A DNA stretch of 64,000 nt from Chloroflexota bacterium (GTDB taxonomy: Bacteria > Chloroflexota > Dormibacteria > Dormibacterales > Dormibacteraceae): the NCBI GenBank assembly GCA_005881825.1, contig VBEO01000138.1, positions 31,713 through 95,712 of the forward strand, written 5' to 3'. Position 1 is the stretch's first letter. Every line of letters starts with the position of its first letter. The position numbers and the translations under genes were made by a program. This document shows positions 18,993 to 29,545 of this stretch, in pieces. Under the pieces are notes generated by a model. The model ran no database searches, was not told the origin of the DNA, and was given only the letters and a program-made list of their open reading frames with translations.

Positions 18993-19544
18993 CTAAAAGG
19001 GGGAAGCCTGCTGCGGTCCCTCTGAGGGGCGCAAGCCGAGGGTAGGCCGAACCCACCCCGATCCGTCCCAGTACTCGTCGAACATGGGGACGGTCGGATC
19101 CCAGTGGCCGCTGCGAGCCGGCGCGACGTAGCCGGTACGTACAACGACGCTGCGGGCGACCACGTCGTGGAGCGCCTGGCGCCGCGGCGTGAAGGCCGCC
19201 ATCAGCCATCCGATCATCAGCGTGAGGCTCGACAGCCACTTGGCCCAATAGCGCAGGCTCGCTCGCCGGAAGGTGAGAGGTCCGCCGCGAGCGTCGGCCA
19301 CCCGAATCCCGATCGCAAGCTTGCCGAGGGTCGCCTGCAGCGGCGAGCTCTCCATGACGGCGAAGTAGGCCCAGGTCGCCGCGGAAGACGCGGCAATCGA
19401 GGCGGACACCGTCTTGGGGTCGCCACCCAAACGAAGCAGACTGACGGAGTAGAGGCCCAGCTGGACGACTCCGATGACCAGGTAGTCGATCAGGAACGCG
19501 AGCAGGCGCCTCCAAAAACCGGCATACGTCGGGTTTGGGCTCAC
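18993..19544 (-). CDS. RDD-family membrane protein with WW-like C-terminal segment
   Basis: 183 residues. RDD domain: YAGFWRRLLAFLIDYLVIG with the Arg-Asp pattern, a second helix near 50-65, and TLGKLAIGIRVADARGG, HDVVARSVVV. The C-terminal PMFDEYWDGSGWVRPT resembles the short tryptophan motif of DUF2510-type proteins. Its start overlaps the stop of the TadG-like gene by 4 bp, so it is the last gene of the Tad operon. Confidence 0.8.
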   Translation of the reverse strand: MSPNPTYAGFWRRLLAFLIDYLVIGVVQLGLYSVSLLRLGGDPKTVSASIAASSAATWAYFAVMESSPLQATLGKLAIGIRVADARGGPLTFRRASLRYWAKWLSSLTLMIGWLMAAFTPRRQALHDVVARSVVVRTGYVAPARSGHWDPTVPMFDEYWDGSGWVRPTLGLRPSEGPQQASPF

Positions 19545-21549
19545 TCGATCAGACCCGCCTCGGAAGGCGCGGTGTTGCCCACTTCCCCGGTTTCGACGAT
19601 GCCGAGCGCGGCGGTGCCGGTTCCGCCCTGGACGCTTATGGCGTAGCAGATGACCTGGCCGGTGATCTGGCTGGTCGAGTTGGCTGTGAACTGGCAGCCC
19701 GGATTATTCATGGCCGAGGAGCCGGTCGGCGGCGCGGTGCACGGCGCGTACGAGCTCTGCTGCGGCTGCCCCGCCCAATAGATGGTGCCGTAGAGGTTGT
19801 CCTGGCTCGTCGGACCCTTCACATACATCGTGCCCTGGTTCTGGCACAGCGCGATGCCCCCCGCCGGCGGTTGGTACTGATAAGGCGGAGCCCAGATCAA
19901 GAGACCCTGGCAGGCCGGCTCTGCCGGACGCGGATTGCTCCCCGTGGGAGCGTTGTAAGGACACCATGAGCTGCTCGAGGTGGGCGCGGACAGGGGCAGC
20001 GCCGGCGCCGGATAGGGCGGGCTGGTCTGGCCAAACCCCGGCGCGCTGCTCGTGCTGTTGGGCAGAGAGCTGCAGTCCGACGTGGAGAAGGACGTTCCAT
20101 TCACGAACTCGAGGGTCACATCGGTGCCGAGCAGCTTGGCGGCGCTGTTCAGGCAAAGACCACCGGCCCCGTTCGCGACGGGATCACCTGACTCGGCCGC
20201 CCCGTTGAAGAAGTAGAAGCCGGGGTCGAGCATGGCACCGGGGACCGGTGAGGAACCGCCAGGCACGGTGTAGAAGGCGTGGACCTTGGGGTGGGCGTCA
20301 CGACCGTGCCCGCCGGGAAGTCGATGACGGGCGTGAAGCTGGTCACTGCGAGCGACGTGTCACCGGCGCTCGCGCTTTGCCGCAGGGTGACGTTCTGCGT
20401 GCTCGTGCCGGAGGTCAAGGTCAGACTGAGGATGTCGTCGGCTCCCGGAGTGCCGTTGCCGTTGTTCTTGTTCAGGGGATCGGGCAGGGATGAGACCTGC
20501 AAGGCATTGGTCGCGGCAGTCCCGGTGTTCTGGCTCAGGGTGAAGGTGTGGCCCTGCGCTCGCAGCGCTTCGTTCGAGGTGTAGGTGGGAGTCCCGGTGC
20601 TGGCGCTGTTCTGGGGCCGGCCCGCCGGGCAGGGCTGGGGGCTGAGCGGTGATATCGACTTCTGGGAGTTGGGGTCGAGGTTGGGCTCGGGTGGAACGAA
20701 GCCCAGCAGATTGGGACCGGGCACGACCGGGGGCGTCACGCCGCCCGCGCAGGGGTTGGGATTGATGAACCCCCGACCCTGGGCCGAGTCGAGGTAATCC
20801 GTCGTGCCGCCGGTCAGCGCCGGCGCGGCGCAGGTGACGTTGGCGGAAAGGTTTCCGGAGATCTCGACGCCGTCCGCACAGATCGCGTTGCCGGTTACCG
20901 ATCCCGCCGCACAGCTGCCGCCGCCCTGCGACCAGCCCTGGCCCGACGTGTAGACCAGGACATCCCCATAGTCGGCGTAGTTGCCGCCGTTCTTGATGGC
21001 GTGCGCGTAGACCTGGCACCCGGACGCAATCGGTCCGCCGCTGTAGAGGCTTCCATGCAGGTCGATCAGGGCCCCGCCGCTGCCGCCACAGGTGATGCCG
21101 TTGGCCGAGTACACGCCGAAGCTGCCCGGCAGGCTGGCGGCGTTGTACTTGGCGACTGCGCGCGCAGTGATCTGGGCCGAAGACATACCCAGGAAGCCGG
21201 CGAGCTGCAGGGGCATCTGCGCCGAAAGCACGACTTCGACCTTCAGGGAGCTGCCGCCATACGGATAGGTGATCGTGGAGGTCACGGTGGAGCTGAGCAG
21301 GGGATCGCTCTCGCTGTTGGAAGCCACATATGCCGTCGAGCAGGAGCCGGCGATCGTGGGCGGCCCGCTAGCAGCCCCCATCTGGGCGGTGATCACTGAA
21401 TCGGCAGCCAGCAGTGGGACCTCCTGCAGGTGGCGGCGCTCCCAATAGCCGGCGCCGCTCATGAGCACCAGCCCAGACATCACCAGCAGCGCCATCATCG
21501 CCACCGCGCCGAGCACGATCGCCTGTCCCGACTGGCCGCCGCGCCTCAC
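19541..21549 (-). CDS. TadG-like Flp pilus-associated protein (frameshifted)
   Basis: From GTG 21549 (overlapping the TadE-like stop) the protein begins RRGGQSGQAIVLGAVAMMALLVMSG, the TadE/TadG-type N-terminal helix after a GQSGQA motif. It continues into a large Ser/Gly/Asn-rich extracellular part with several Cys. The frame breaks near 20283-20296 within a run of C: DFPAGTVV is in one frame and PKVHAFYTVPGGSS in the next. The second frame runs to the stop at 19541 (GYxISVQGGTGTAALGIVETG). About 669 residues if one base is restored. Confidence 0.72.
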
Positions 21550-22166
21550 GAGTACTCCTCCCGCTGCTCGGTCTGCGCGTCGAGGAGGACGGATGAGCCC
21601 AACCCGAGATAGCCGAGCACGACCGGTTGGAATTTGAACTTGAGGTCGACGACGACCTTGCGATGACCGCCATTCCTGATCGGGGTCGTCGTGCTGGAGC
21701 CGGGCGCGGCCCAGATCGCGTTGCCGGTGGCCGGATCCAGCTCGTAGACGAAGACGTACACGGTATTGACCCTGGCCGCCGGACTCAGCGTGATCGTGCC
21801 GGGCTGGTCGCAGGGGGTGGTGGTGCAGGCGGCGGGGACGTAGGTGGATCCGGACCCCGACGGGTAATCCGGCGGCCTCGAGGTGCTGGTCGAGTTGGCG
21901 TAGACGACCGGATAACCGAATGCGGCCATCCGCTGAACCTGAGGCACGACTCCGGGCACCTGGCACGAAGAGCAGGCCCCGGCCGCCGTGTTGCTGTCCT
22001 GGTTGTACTGGAGCACAGCCTGGCGCGCGGCCTCGCGGGCGCCCTCGGCCAGCTGCGAGTAGTAGAAGATGCCGCGGCCGAGGTCCAGTCCGCACAGCAG
22101 CAGGAGCAGCAGGATGGGTCCGACCAGCGCGAACTCGACCAGCGCCTGGCCTCTGGACGCTCTCAC
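21546..22166 (-). CDS. TadE-like pilus assembly protein (second copy)
   Basis: 206 residues from GTG 22166, overlapping the stop of the preceding TadE-like gene (GTGA). Typical N-terminus SRGQALVEFALVGPILLLLLLCGLDLGRGIFYYSQLAEGAREAARQA: a Glu five residues into the hydrophobic helix, as in TadE pseudopilins. The remainder is an extracytoplasmic domain with CSSC and a Thr/Ser-rich stretch. Probably a minor pilin-like component. Confidence 0.8.
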   Translation of the reverse strand: MRASRGQALVEFALVGPILLLLLLCGLDLGRGIFYYSQLAEGAREAARQAVLQYNQDSNTAAGACSSCQVPGVVPQVQRMAAFGYPVVYANSTSTSRPPDYPSGSGSTYVPAACTTTPCDQPGTITLSPAARVNTVYVFVYELDPATGNAIWAAPGSSTTTPIRNGGHRKVVVDLKFKFQPVVLGYLGLGSSVLLDAQTEQREEYS

Positions 22167-22650
22167 CAGCTGGTCACCATCTGGGCGGAGTTGTGGATCT
22201 GGATGACTCCGCCACCGACCAGCTGCGAGATTCCCGGCATCAGCAGCTGAAACCCGTAGTAGACATCGACTCTGACCGTCCCGTTGAGGGGCGCTGACCC
22301 GATGGCGGCAGAGCAGCTGCCGCCGGCGTCGGGGCACTGAACCACCACGATCGCCTGGTTGGCGGCGGCCGGGGGTCCCCCGGCGGTGCCGCAGGTGACG
22401 GACTGGACGTTGGTGAGGTCGGCGGTGGCGGCGCTGCAAATGGCGGCCATGCCTGGTCCCTGCTTTTGACTCTGCGGCTGCCCGATGGCCTCGCGGGCGG
22501 CGACGCGGGCGGTGTCGGTCGTCGCCACCTCGAAATAGAAGGCGCGTCCGAGGTCGACCGCGAGCGCGACCACCAGCACCAGCACGGGCAGAGCCAGCGC
22601 GAACTCGACCAGCGACTGCGCGCGCTGCCGGCGCCTGGCCGGTGTGCGGC

Positions 22651-22669
<19 letters not shown>
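22163..22669 (-). CDS. TadE-like pilus assembly protein
   Basis: 168 residues. The N-terminus RAQSLVEFALALPVLVLVVALAVDLGRAFYFE is the TadE pseudopilin pattern with conserved Glu; the remaining ~120 residues are extracytoplasmic with several Cys. It overlaps the upstream ATPase gene by 19 bp and the next TadE-like gene by 4 bp. Confidence 0.82.
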
Positions 22670-23858
<1,189 letters not shown>

Positions 23859-23862
<4 letters not shown>

Positions 23863-24797
23863 GTGTGTCCTATGACGTGAATCAGGATCAGCAGCGCCGG
23901 CCCCAGCAAGACGATCCAGATGGTCGGGAAGATGCAGCCGATCATCGGGATCAGCATCTTGATCGCGGCCTGAGCGCCTCTCTCTTCCGCGTGCTGCATG
24001 CGCTTGCGCCGAATCTCGTCTGATTGGAGCTGGAGGATGCGGGCGATCCCCACCCCCAGCTGCTGCGACTGGATCACGGCCTGCACGAAGTTCCTGAGCT
24101 CTTCGACCTCGACGCGGTTGCCGAGGTCTTCGAGCGCACTCATGTACGGCTTTCCGAGTCGGGCCTCCTGCAGCACGCGGCTGAGCTCCTCGCCGAGTGC
24201 GTTGTCGAACTTCTCCGCGACCCGCGCCAGAGCGGCCTCGAACGTGAGTCCGGCGGCGACCGACACCGTCAGCAGGTCCATGGCATCCGGCAGGGAGGTG
24301 AGCAGCTCGTCCCGGCGCGCGTGGATCCGTCTTGAGACCAGGAATCCGGGACCGACGATCCCCAGGATTGCGCCGCCCACCACCAGCAGGGCGGTCACGA
24401 CGCCCTTTCCGATCAACAGCCCGATACCCAGCCCAAGTCCGGCCAGGATCACCGCCGCGATGTACCGCAGCGCCAGGAAATCGACCGGTGAGAGGCCATA
24501 GGGCTTGCCGGCCAGGACCAGCTTGCGATGGGTGTCCTCGATCTGCTTCTCCGGTGTGCTGTGGACCAGAAGACGAGCCAGCCGTCGTACCAGCGGGAGC
24601 AGAAGCCTTTCGCTGAACGGCGCCTGCAGCTCGACTTCGTCGAGGCTGAGCGGCAAGGCGCCCTCGTATGCGTTGAGCCGCATGTCGACGACATCGGCGT
24701 TGGTCGGCGCCGCCGGCTGCAGCCCTTGCAGGAGCACCAGGGTGCCCGCGGCCGCGACCACGGCGAGAATGGCGAAGATCGCGATCAGCGGTATCAC
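23859..24797 (-). CDS. tadC: TadC inner-membrane platform protein
   Basis: 312 residues. N-terminal helix, a cytoplasmic stretch, two hydrophobic helices (about 110-155), the T2SSF domain (PDAMDLLTVSVAAGLTFEAALARV) and a C-terminal helix. TadC works with TadB as the platform for Flp pilus assembly. Start abuts the tadB stop. Confidence 0.87.
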
Positions 24798-25762
24798 TAG
24801 ACCTTGATCGCCACGATGCGCCGGATGAGCGCGTTGCCGACGAGGATGGAGATGGAGGCGACGACCAGCATTCCCCAGCCCAGCGGGTCGCGGAGCATGC
24901 CCGCGAAGTAGCGCGGCGTGATGACGTAGAGCAGAATGCCCAGCGCCACGGGGAGAAGCGTGATGATCCAGCCCGACATTCGGGCCTGGGCCGTGAGCGC
25001 GGCGATCTTGCCCTTGACCCGGACTCGCTCGCGAATCGTGCCCGACACGTTGTCGAACACACGCGCGAGGTTGCCGCCCACCTGCGCGTGGATGCTGACG
25101 GCCGTGGCGATGAGCTCCAGGTCTTCGCTCGGGATACGGCGCAAGCAGTTGGCGAGGGCCTGCTCGGCCGAGCGCCCGATGTTCATCTCCTTGACCAGGC
25201 GCGCGAACTCATCGGCGATGGGGGCGGACGTATTGCGCGCGACCGTATCGATCGCCTGGGGGAAGGAGTGTCCTGCCTTCATCGCGTTGGCGAGCAGGGT
25301 GAGGGTGTCCGGGAGCTGTTCGTTGAAGCGGCGCAAGCGCCGGCGCTGCCGAAATCGCACGTAGCGCATGGGGAGCAGGTAGGCCCCCACCCCCGAGATG
25401 ATGAACTGGGCCCCGAAGCCGAAGCGCAGCAGGCCGAGGAGTGCGAACGCGGCTCCGAACGCGACCTGAAGCAGGACGAACTCGCCCATCCGAAGCTTCA
25501 GGTCGGCGCGCAGAAGATGTTCGGCCAGAGTCGGATTGCCCTTCCTCTGGCTTCGCGCACTCAGCTGCACCGCGAAGGATTCGAACGGCCGCGTGAGCTG
25601 CGTGCGGAGCGATGAATCAGCAGGCGGCGCGGCGGGCGCATAGCCGACCGCCATGTCTGCCGCACCGGCGACCGCTGCACGTCCGTGCAGCCCGAGGGTC
25701 GCGACCAGGACACCGCATCCGGCGCACAACGCCAGCACCGCGAAGATCAGGACGATGTTCAC
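24797..25762 (-). CDS. tadB: TadB inner-membrane platform protein
   Basis: 321 residues with the T2SSF domain (FNEQLPDTLTLLANAMKAGHSFPQAIDTVA; IHAQVGGNLARVFDNVSGTIRER) and N- and C-terminal helices as expected of TadB. It overlaps the tadA stop by 4 bp and shares one base with tadC. Confidence 0.88.
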   Translation of the reverse strand: MNIVLIFAVLALCAGCGVLVATLGLHGRAAVAGAADMAVGYAPAAPPADSSLRTQLTRPFESFAVQLSARSQRKGNPTLAEHLLRADLKLRMGEFVLLQVAFGAAFALLGLLRFGFGAQFIISGVGAYLLPMRYVRFRQRRRLRRFNEQLPDTLTLLANAMKAGHSFPQAIDTVARNTSAPIADEFARLVKEMNIGRSAEQALANCLRRIPSEDLELIATAVSIHAQVGGNLARVFDNVSGTIRERVRVKGKIAALTAQARMSGWIITLLPVALGILLYVITPRYFAGMLRDPLGWGMLVVASISILVGNALIRRIVAIKV

Positions 25763-27243
25763 GACTCACCTACCGTGGTGGGCAAGAACGGTGTGAACAG
25801 TGATTCCGGCAGCGGTTCGCCGGCGCTGCGGAACCGCTCGAGGCGGGTCGACGTCATACCTGTGGCCGTGTGATAGCCGACCGCGTCGCCGCTGTCGTCG
25901 ATGCCGACCTGCCGGTAGTGGAAGAGCTCCTGGAACTGCACGTCCCCGTCCTCGATGCCCGTGATCTCGGCGATGCTGACGATCTTCCGGGCGCCGCCGC
26001 GCAGGCGCTGCGTCTGGACGATGAGGTCCACGGCCGAAGCGATCTGCTTGAGGATGGCCCTGGCCGGTAGGTCCGTCCCGGCCATCAGCACCATCGTTTC
26101 CAGGCGCGCCAGCGCATCGCGCGGCGAGTTGGCGTGCACAGTGCTCATCGAGCCTTCGTGACCGGTGCTCATCGCCTGCAGCATGTCGAGCGCTTCGCCA
26201 CCGCGGCACTCACCGACGACGATCCGGTCGGGGCGCATGCGCAGCGCGTTGCGAACAAGTTCACGGATGGGGATGGCGCCGCCGCCCTCGATGTTCGGCG
26301 GCCGCGATTCCAGACGGATCACGTGCGACTGCTGCAGCTGCAGCTCGGCGGCGTCCTCGATGGTGACGACGCGCTCGTCGGCCGGGATGCATCCCGAGAG
26401 GATGTTGAGCAGCGTCGTCTTCCCCGACCCGGTTCCGCCCGAGATCAGGATGTTGAGCTTGCTGCGCACGCCGGATCCCAGATACGCGAGCATCTCGGGC
26501 GAGCCGCTTCCGCGTCCGACCAGGTCCTCGGCGCGCAGCTTCTCCCGGGCGAACTTGCGGATGGTCATGCACGGACCGTCGAGAGCCAGCGGAGGGATGA
26601 TCACGTTCACGCGAGAGCCGTCCCTGAGGCGCGCGTCGCACATCGGTGAGCTCTCGTCGACACGACGGCCGACGGTGCTGACGATGCGATCGATGATGAG
26701 GCGCAGCTGCTGCGCGCTCTCGAACACGAGCCCGCTTTCGAGCAGGCGCCCCTGGCGCTCGATGAAGACCTGGTTCTGGTGGTTGATCATGATCTCCGAG
26801 ATGGTCGGGTCATCGATCAGGGGTTGGAGGGGACCCAGCCCGAGAACCTCGTCAAAGAGCGACTCCACGAGCTTTTCGTAGTCCAGCCGGCTCAGACCGA
26901 GCGCATGGGTTCGTATGTACTCGTCGGCGAGCGATGCGATCAGCGAGCGCACGCCTTCGCGGTCGGAGATGTCGATCTCGTCCGCGTGCCGGCGCACGAG
27001 CGTTTCGTGGATCTCGGTGCGAGCCTGGGCAAGGGCCGCGGCGGCCGGTGACCGCGGCACATCGGTCCGCTGCGGAGCGGTTGCTTCGGCGTCGACCGCA
27101 CTGGCGGCAGGGGCTGAAGCAAGCTGCTCCGCAGCGGCCACCTCATCGGGCTCCCCCGCCGGATTGGGCGCATCGATGACCGTGAAGGCAGGCCGGCGCC
27201 CGACCGGGGCCTGGCGCTCTGACATCCGCTCGAGCAGGCTCAT
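25759..27243 (-). CDS. tadA: TadA/CpaF-type pilus assembly ATPase
   Basis: 494 residues. Low-complexity N-terminus, then the CpaF N-terminal domain (about 85-200; VLGLGPLQPLIDDPTISEIMINHQNQVFIER), then the ATPase: Walker A ISGGTGSGKTTLL, Asp box ERVVTIEDAAELQL, Walker B MRPDRIVVGECRGGEALDML, His box GHEGSMSTVHANSPRDAL. It powers Tad pilus assembly at the inner face of the membrane. Confidence 0.9.
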   Translation of the reverse strand: MSLLERMSERQAPVGRRPAFTVIDAPNPAGEPDEVAAAEQLASAPAASAVDAEATAPQRTDVPRSPAAAALAQARTEIHETLVRRHADEIDISDREGVRSLIASLADEYIRTHALGLSRLDYEKLVESLFDEVLGLGPLQPLIDDPTISEIMINHQNQVFIERQGRLLESGLVFESAQQLRLIIDRIVSTVGRRVDESSPMCDARLRDGSRVNVIIPPLALDGPCMTIRKFAREKLRAEDLVGRGSGSPEMLAYLGSGVRSKLNILISGGTGSGKTTLLNILSGCIPADERVVTIEDAAELQLQQSHVIRLESRPPNIEGGGAIPIRELVRNALRMRPDRIVVGECRGGEALDMLQAMSTGHEGSMSTVHANSPRDALARLETMVLMAGTDLPARAILKQIASAVDLIVQTQRLRGGARKIVSIAEITGIEDGDVQFQELFHYRQVGIDDSGDAVGYHTATGMTSTRLERFRSAGEPLPESLFTPFLPTTVGES

Positions 27244-28145
27244 CAGGCGACCTCCGAGCGGCCGTCCGTCCGCGTCGCGAGGCCGGCTTCGTGAGCGCGC
27301 TGCAGACGCCGAAGGGCGACGCCCGCCGCGATCCTGACGTCCGCATTGCGATCGTCCAGCAGTGGCGCCAGCACGCTCAGCAGGGCGGGCTCATCGAACC
27401 GGCCCAGCGCCTTGACGGAGGCCACGCGCACCTGCCACCAGGGATCGTCGAGCACCGCCACCAGCCCGGGCACGCCTCGTCGATCGCCGACGGCGCCCAG
27501 CGCCCGGCAAGCGGCCGCGCGCTCGTTTCGGGCAGTTTCGGCCTGCAGCCGAAGCAGCGCCGCCGTTGATGATTTCCGCCTGCGCAGGCCGATGGCAAAG
27601 GCGACCTGCTGCCTGACATCGACGAGCTCGGGATTGAACAGCGCGGCTTCGAGGTAGTGGTCAGGCGCGCAGCGCGCCAGTTCCAGGACGACGCGCATCT
27701 TGACGCCGCGCCGCCAGTAGAGCGCGCGGACCAGCGCGTCGGCGCTGCGGGCGCCGCCCAAGCGTCCGAGGGCGCGGGCGGCTGCGTTCTGCACGTCGTC
27801 ATTGGGGCGGCCGAGAAGGCTTCCCAACCAGGGCACCGCCTCCTCTATCCGAAGCGCGCCTGCCAGCTGCGCACAACGAATGCGCAAGCCGTCGTCGCCG
27901 GCAGTGAGGCCGTCCATGATCTGCCGGAGAACGCCGCTCTCCGCGATCTCGTAGCGAAGTCTTCGGAGCACCGGGCTGCCGGCAGGCACGGGCCGCAGCG
28001 CAAGAACGAGCATCTCCGCGGCGCCGTTCTCGTCGCGCTGCAGGGAGATCGTCGGGAGCCGGCCGTGACCCGCGAGCGCGTTCCGGATGGAGGCGGCCGC
28101 CATCGCCCTGCGGGCGGTTCTTACCAATCCGGACTGCCGCATCAT
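27243..28145 (-). CDS. HEAT-repeat protein inside the Tad operon
   Basis: 300 residues. From about 75 onward there are several HEAT/PBS-lyase-like helical repeats (RIRCAQLAGALRIEEAVPWLGSLL; VQNAAARALGRLGGARSADALVRAL; ERAAACRALGAVGDRRGVPGLVAVL; VRVASVKALGRFDEPALLSVLAPLL; VRIAAGVALRRL). No membrane helix or signal peptide, so a cytosolic scaffold. It overlaps the CpaE-fusion stop by 4 bp and tadA by 1 bp. It is not a standard Tad component; a role between CpaE and TadA is inferred from position. Confidence 0.78.
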   Translation of the reverse strand: MMRQSGLVRTARRAMAAASIRNALAGHGRLPTISLQRDENGAAEMLVLALRPVPAGSPVLRRLRYEIAESGVLRQIMDGLTAGDDGLRIRCAQLAGALRIEEAVPWLGSLLGRPNDDVQNAAARALGRLGGARSADALVRALYWRRGVKMRVVLELARCAPDHYLEAALFNPELVDVRQQVAFAIGLRRRKSSTAALLRLQAETARNERAAACRALGAVGDRRGVPGLVAVLDDPWWQVRVASVKALGRFDEPALLSVLAPLLDDRNADVRIAAGVALRRLQRAHEAGLATRTDGRSEVA

Positions 28146-29542
28146 GGCCGTGATCGCTCCACAACCGGGGCTGCGGCGGGCGCCGCGCCGGCGGGCCCGT
28201 CAATCCGAGCCGCCTCCAGCAGGTCTGCGATGCGCGCAGCCCCGCGCGAGATCTCGCTGGTCTTGTCCGACATCGAAAGAATCTGTCCCGACAGGGCCGC
28301 CTCTTCGGGCTTCGAGCCGTCGTAGGCGACCTCGACGGCGATGTGAGCACCCATCCGCCGCTCGACGGCGCTTTTGCTGATGGCCGCACGCGGCGAGCGC
28401 GCATTGAGGATCACGTCGATCTGCTCGGGTGAGAAGCCGAGAACCCTGGTGAAGATCGAGCGCGAATCCTGCGCGGCCTTGACCGCCGCCAGCTCGGGCG
28501 GGACCACGAGCAAGATGCGGTCGGCGTCGTCGAAGACGGCGAGCCCGACCTCGGTCATCGCCACGCCCAGGTCGATGACCACGTAGCGGAAGGTGCGCCG
28601 GAGGATCTCCATCGTCCGGTTGATCACTTCCGGCGTGATCAGATCGGCCTCCTCCGGGCGGATGCAGCCCAGCAGCACCATCAGGTTGCCGGGGTGCAAG
28701 AGGACCGCGCTCAGGAGCAGCTCGTCCGCCACCTCCGGGGCCGCGTCGGCCATCTTGGCGAGCGAGCTGACGGGAACCAGGTTGGCCAGGAGCGCGGCTT
28801 GGGTGAAGGGAAACGCGAGGTCCAGAAGGAGCACCTGGCCGGGGTATCGCTGTGCCAGGGCGCCGGCGACGTTGAGCGCCAGCGTGGTCCTTCCGGAACC
28901 TCCCTTGGGCGAGTAGAAGGCGGTGACCTGGCAGCTGCCCACGGTCCGGCTCCAACCCACCTGGGCGGCGATCCCTGCGTAGCTGGCGGCCCTCTGCGCA
29001 CCAAGGTCCACCAGCTGTGAGAGCACGGGCGCGTCCTGCCCGAACACCGCGTAGAGGGCGGTGCGGTCGATGGCGAGCAGGTGACAGTCGTCGAGAGCCA
29101 CCACGGTGTGCTGGGCGGGGACCTCGTCGAGAACCGCCAGCTCGCCGAAGAAGTCAGCGGTCGAAAGCAGAGCGACCGCGACGCTGGACGGCTCAGGCCC
29201 CTCCAGGCGCACCTGACAGTGCCCGGACAGGATGAACATGATCGAGCTCGTGTCTTCCCCCTGCTGGACCGCGATCTCGCCGGCTGCGAGTGAGATCGGC
29301 CGCATTCGCCTGGCCAGGGCGCGCAGGGTGGGATCGGGCAGCGTGTAGAAGATCGGCGCCTGCTCGAGAAGGGCGAATCGCTCGGCCACCTCGCTGGAGG
29401 CCGGTTCCTGGATGCGTCGCCGGCGACCCGCTCGGGTCGCGGCGGGCTCCTCGCGAACAACCTCCAGGCGCTGTGCGTCGGGCTGGCCGGACCAGGATGT
29501 CAGCCCTCTCGCCATCGCCATGGTCGTCACCCCAGCTCGCAT
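28142..29542 (-). CDS. CpaE/TadZ-type ATPase with N-terminal cNMP-binding domain
   Basis: 466 residues. Residues about 55-175 form a cyclic-nucleotide-binding-type beta barrel (APIFYTLPDPTLRALARRM, AVQQGEDTSSIMFILSGHCQV, DFFGELAVLDEVPAQHT). The phosphate-binding cassette has the GE pair, but Gln/His stand where cAMP receptors have Arg. Residues about 205-440 are a ParA/MinD-like ATPase with deviant Walker A SPKGGSGRTT (211-220) and the CpaE pattern. CpaE/TadZ positions the pilus machine at the pole; the usual receiver-like N-domain is replaced here. Starts 3 bp after the cpaB stop. Confidence 0.85.
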   Translation of the reverse strand: MRAGVTTMAMARGLTSWSGQPDAQRLEVVREEPAATRAGRRRRIQEPASSEVAERFALLEQAPIFYTLPDPTLRALARRMRPISLAAGEIAVQQGEDTSSIMFILSGHCQVRLEGPEPSSVAVALLSTADFFGELAVLDEVPAQHTVVALDDCHLLAIDRTALYAVFGQDAPVLSQLVDLGAQRAASYAGIAAQVGWSRTVGSCQVTAFYSPKGGSGRTTLALNVAGALAQRYPGQVLLLDLAFPFTQAALLANLVPVSSLAKMADAAPEVADELLLSAVLLHPGNLMVLLGCIRPEEADLITPEVINRTMEILRRTFRYVVIDLGVAMTEVGLAVFDDADRILLVVPPELAAVKAAQDSRSIFTRVLGFSPEQIDVILNARSPRAAISKSAVERRMGAHIAVEVAYDGSKPEEAALSGQILSMSDKTSEISRGAARIADLLEAARIDGPAGAAPAAAPVVERSRP

Positions 29543-29545
29543 CGG

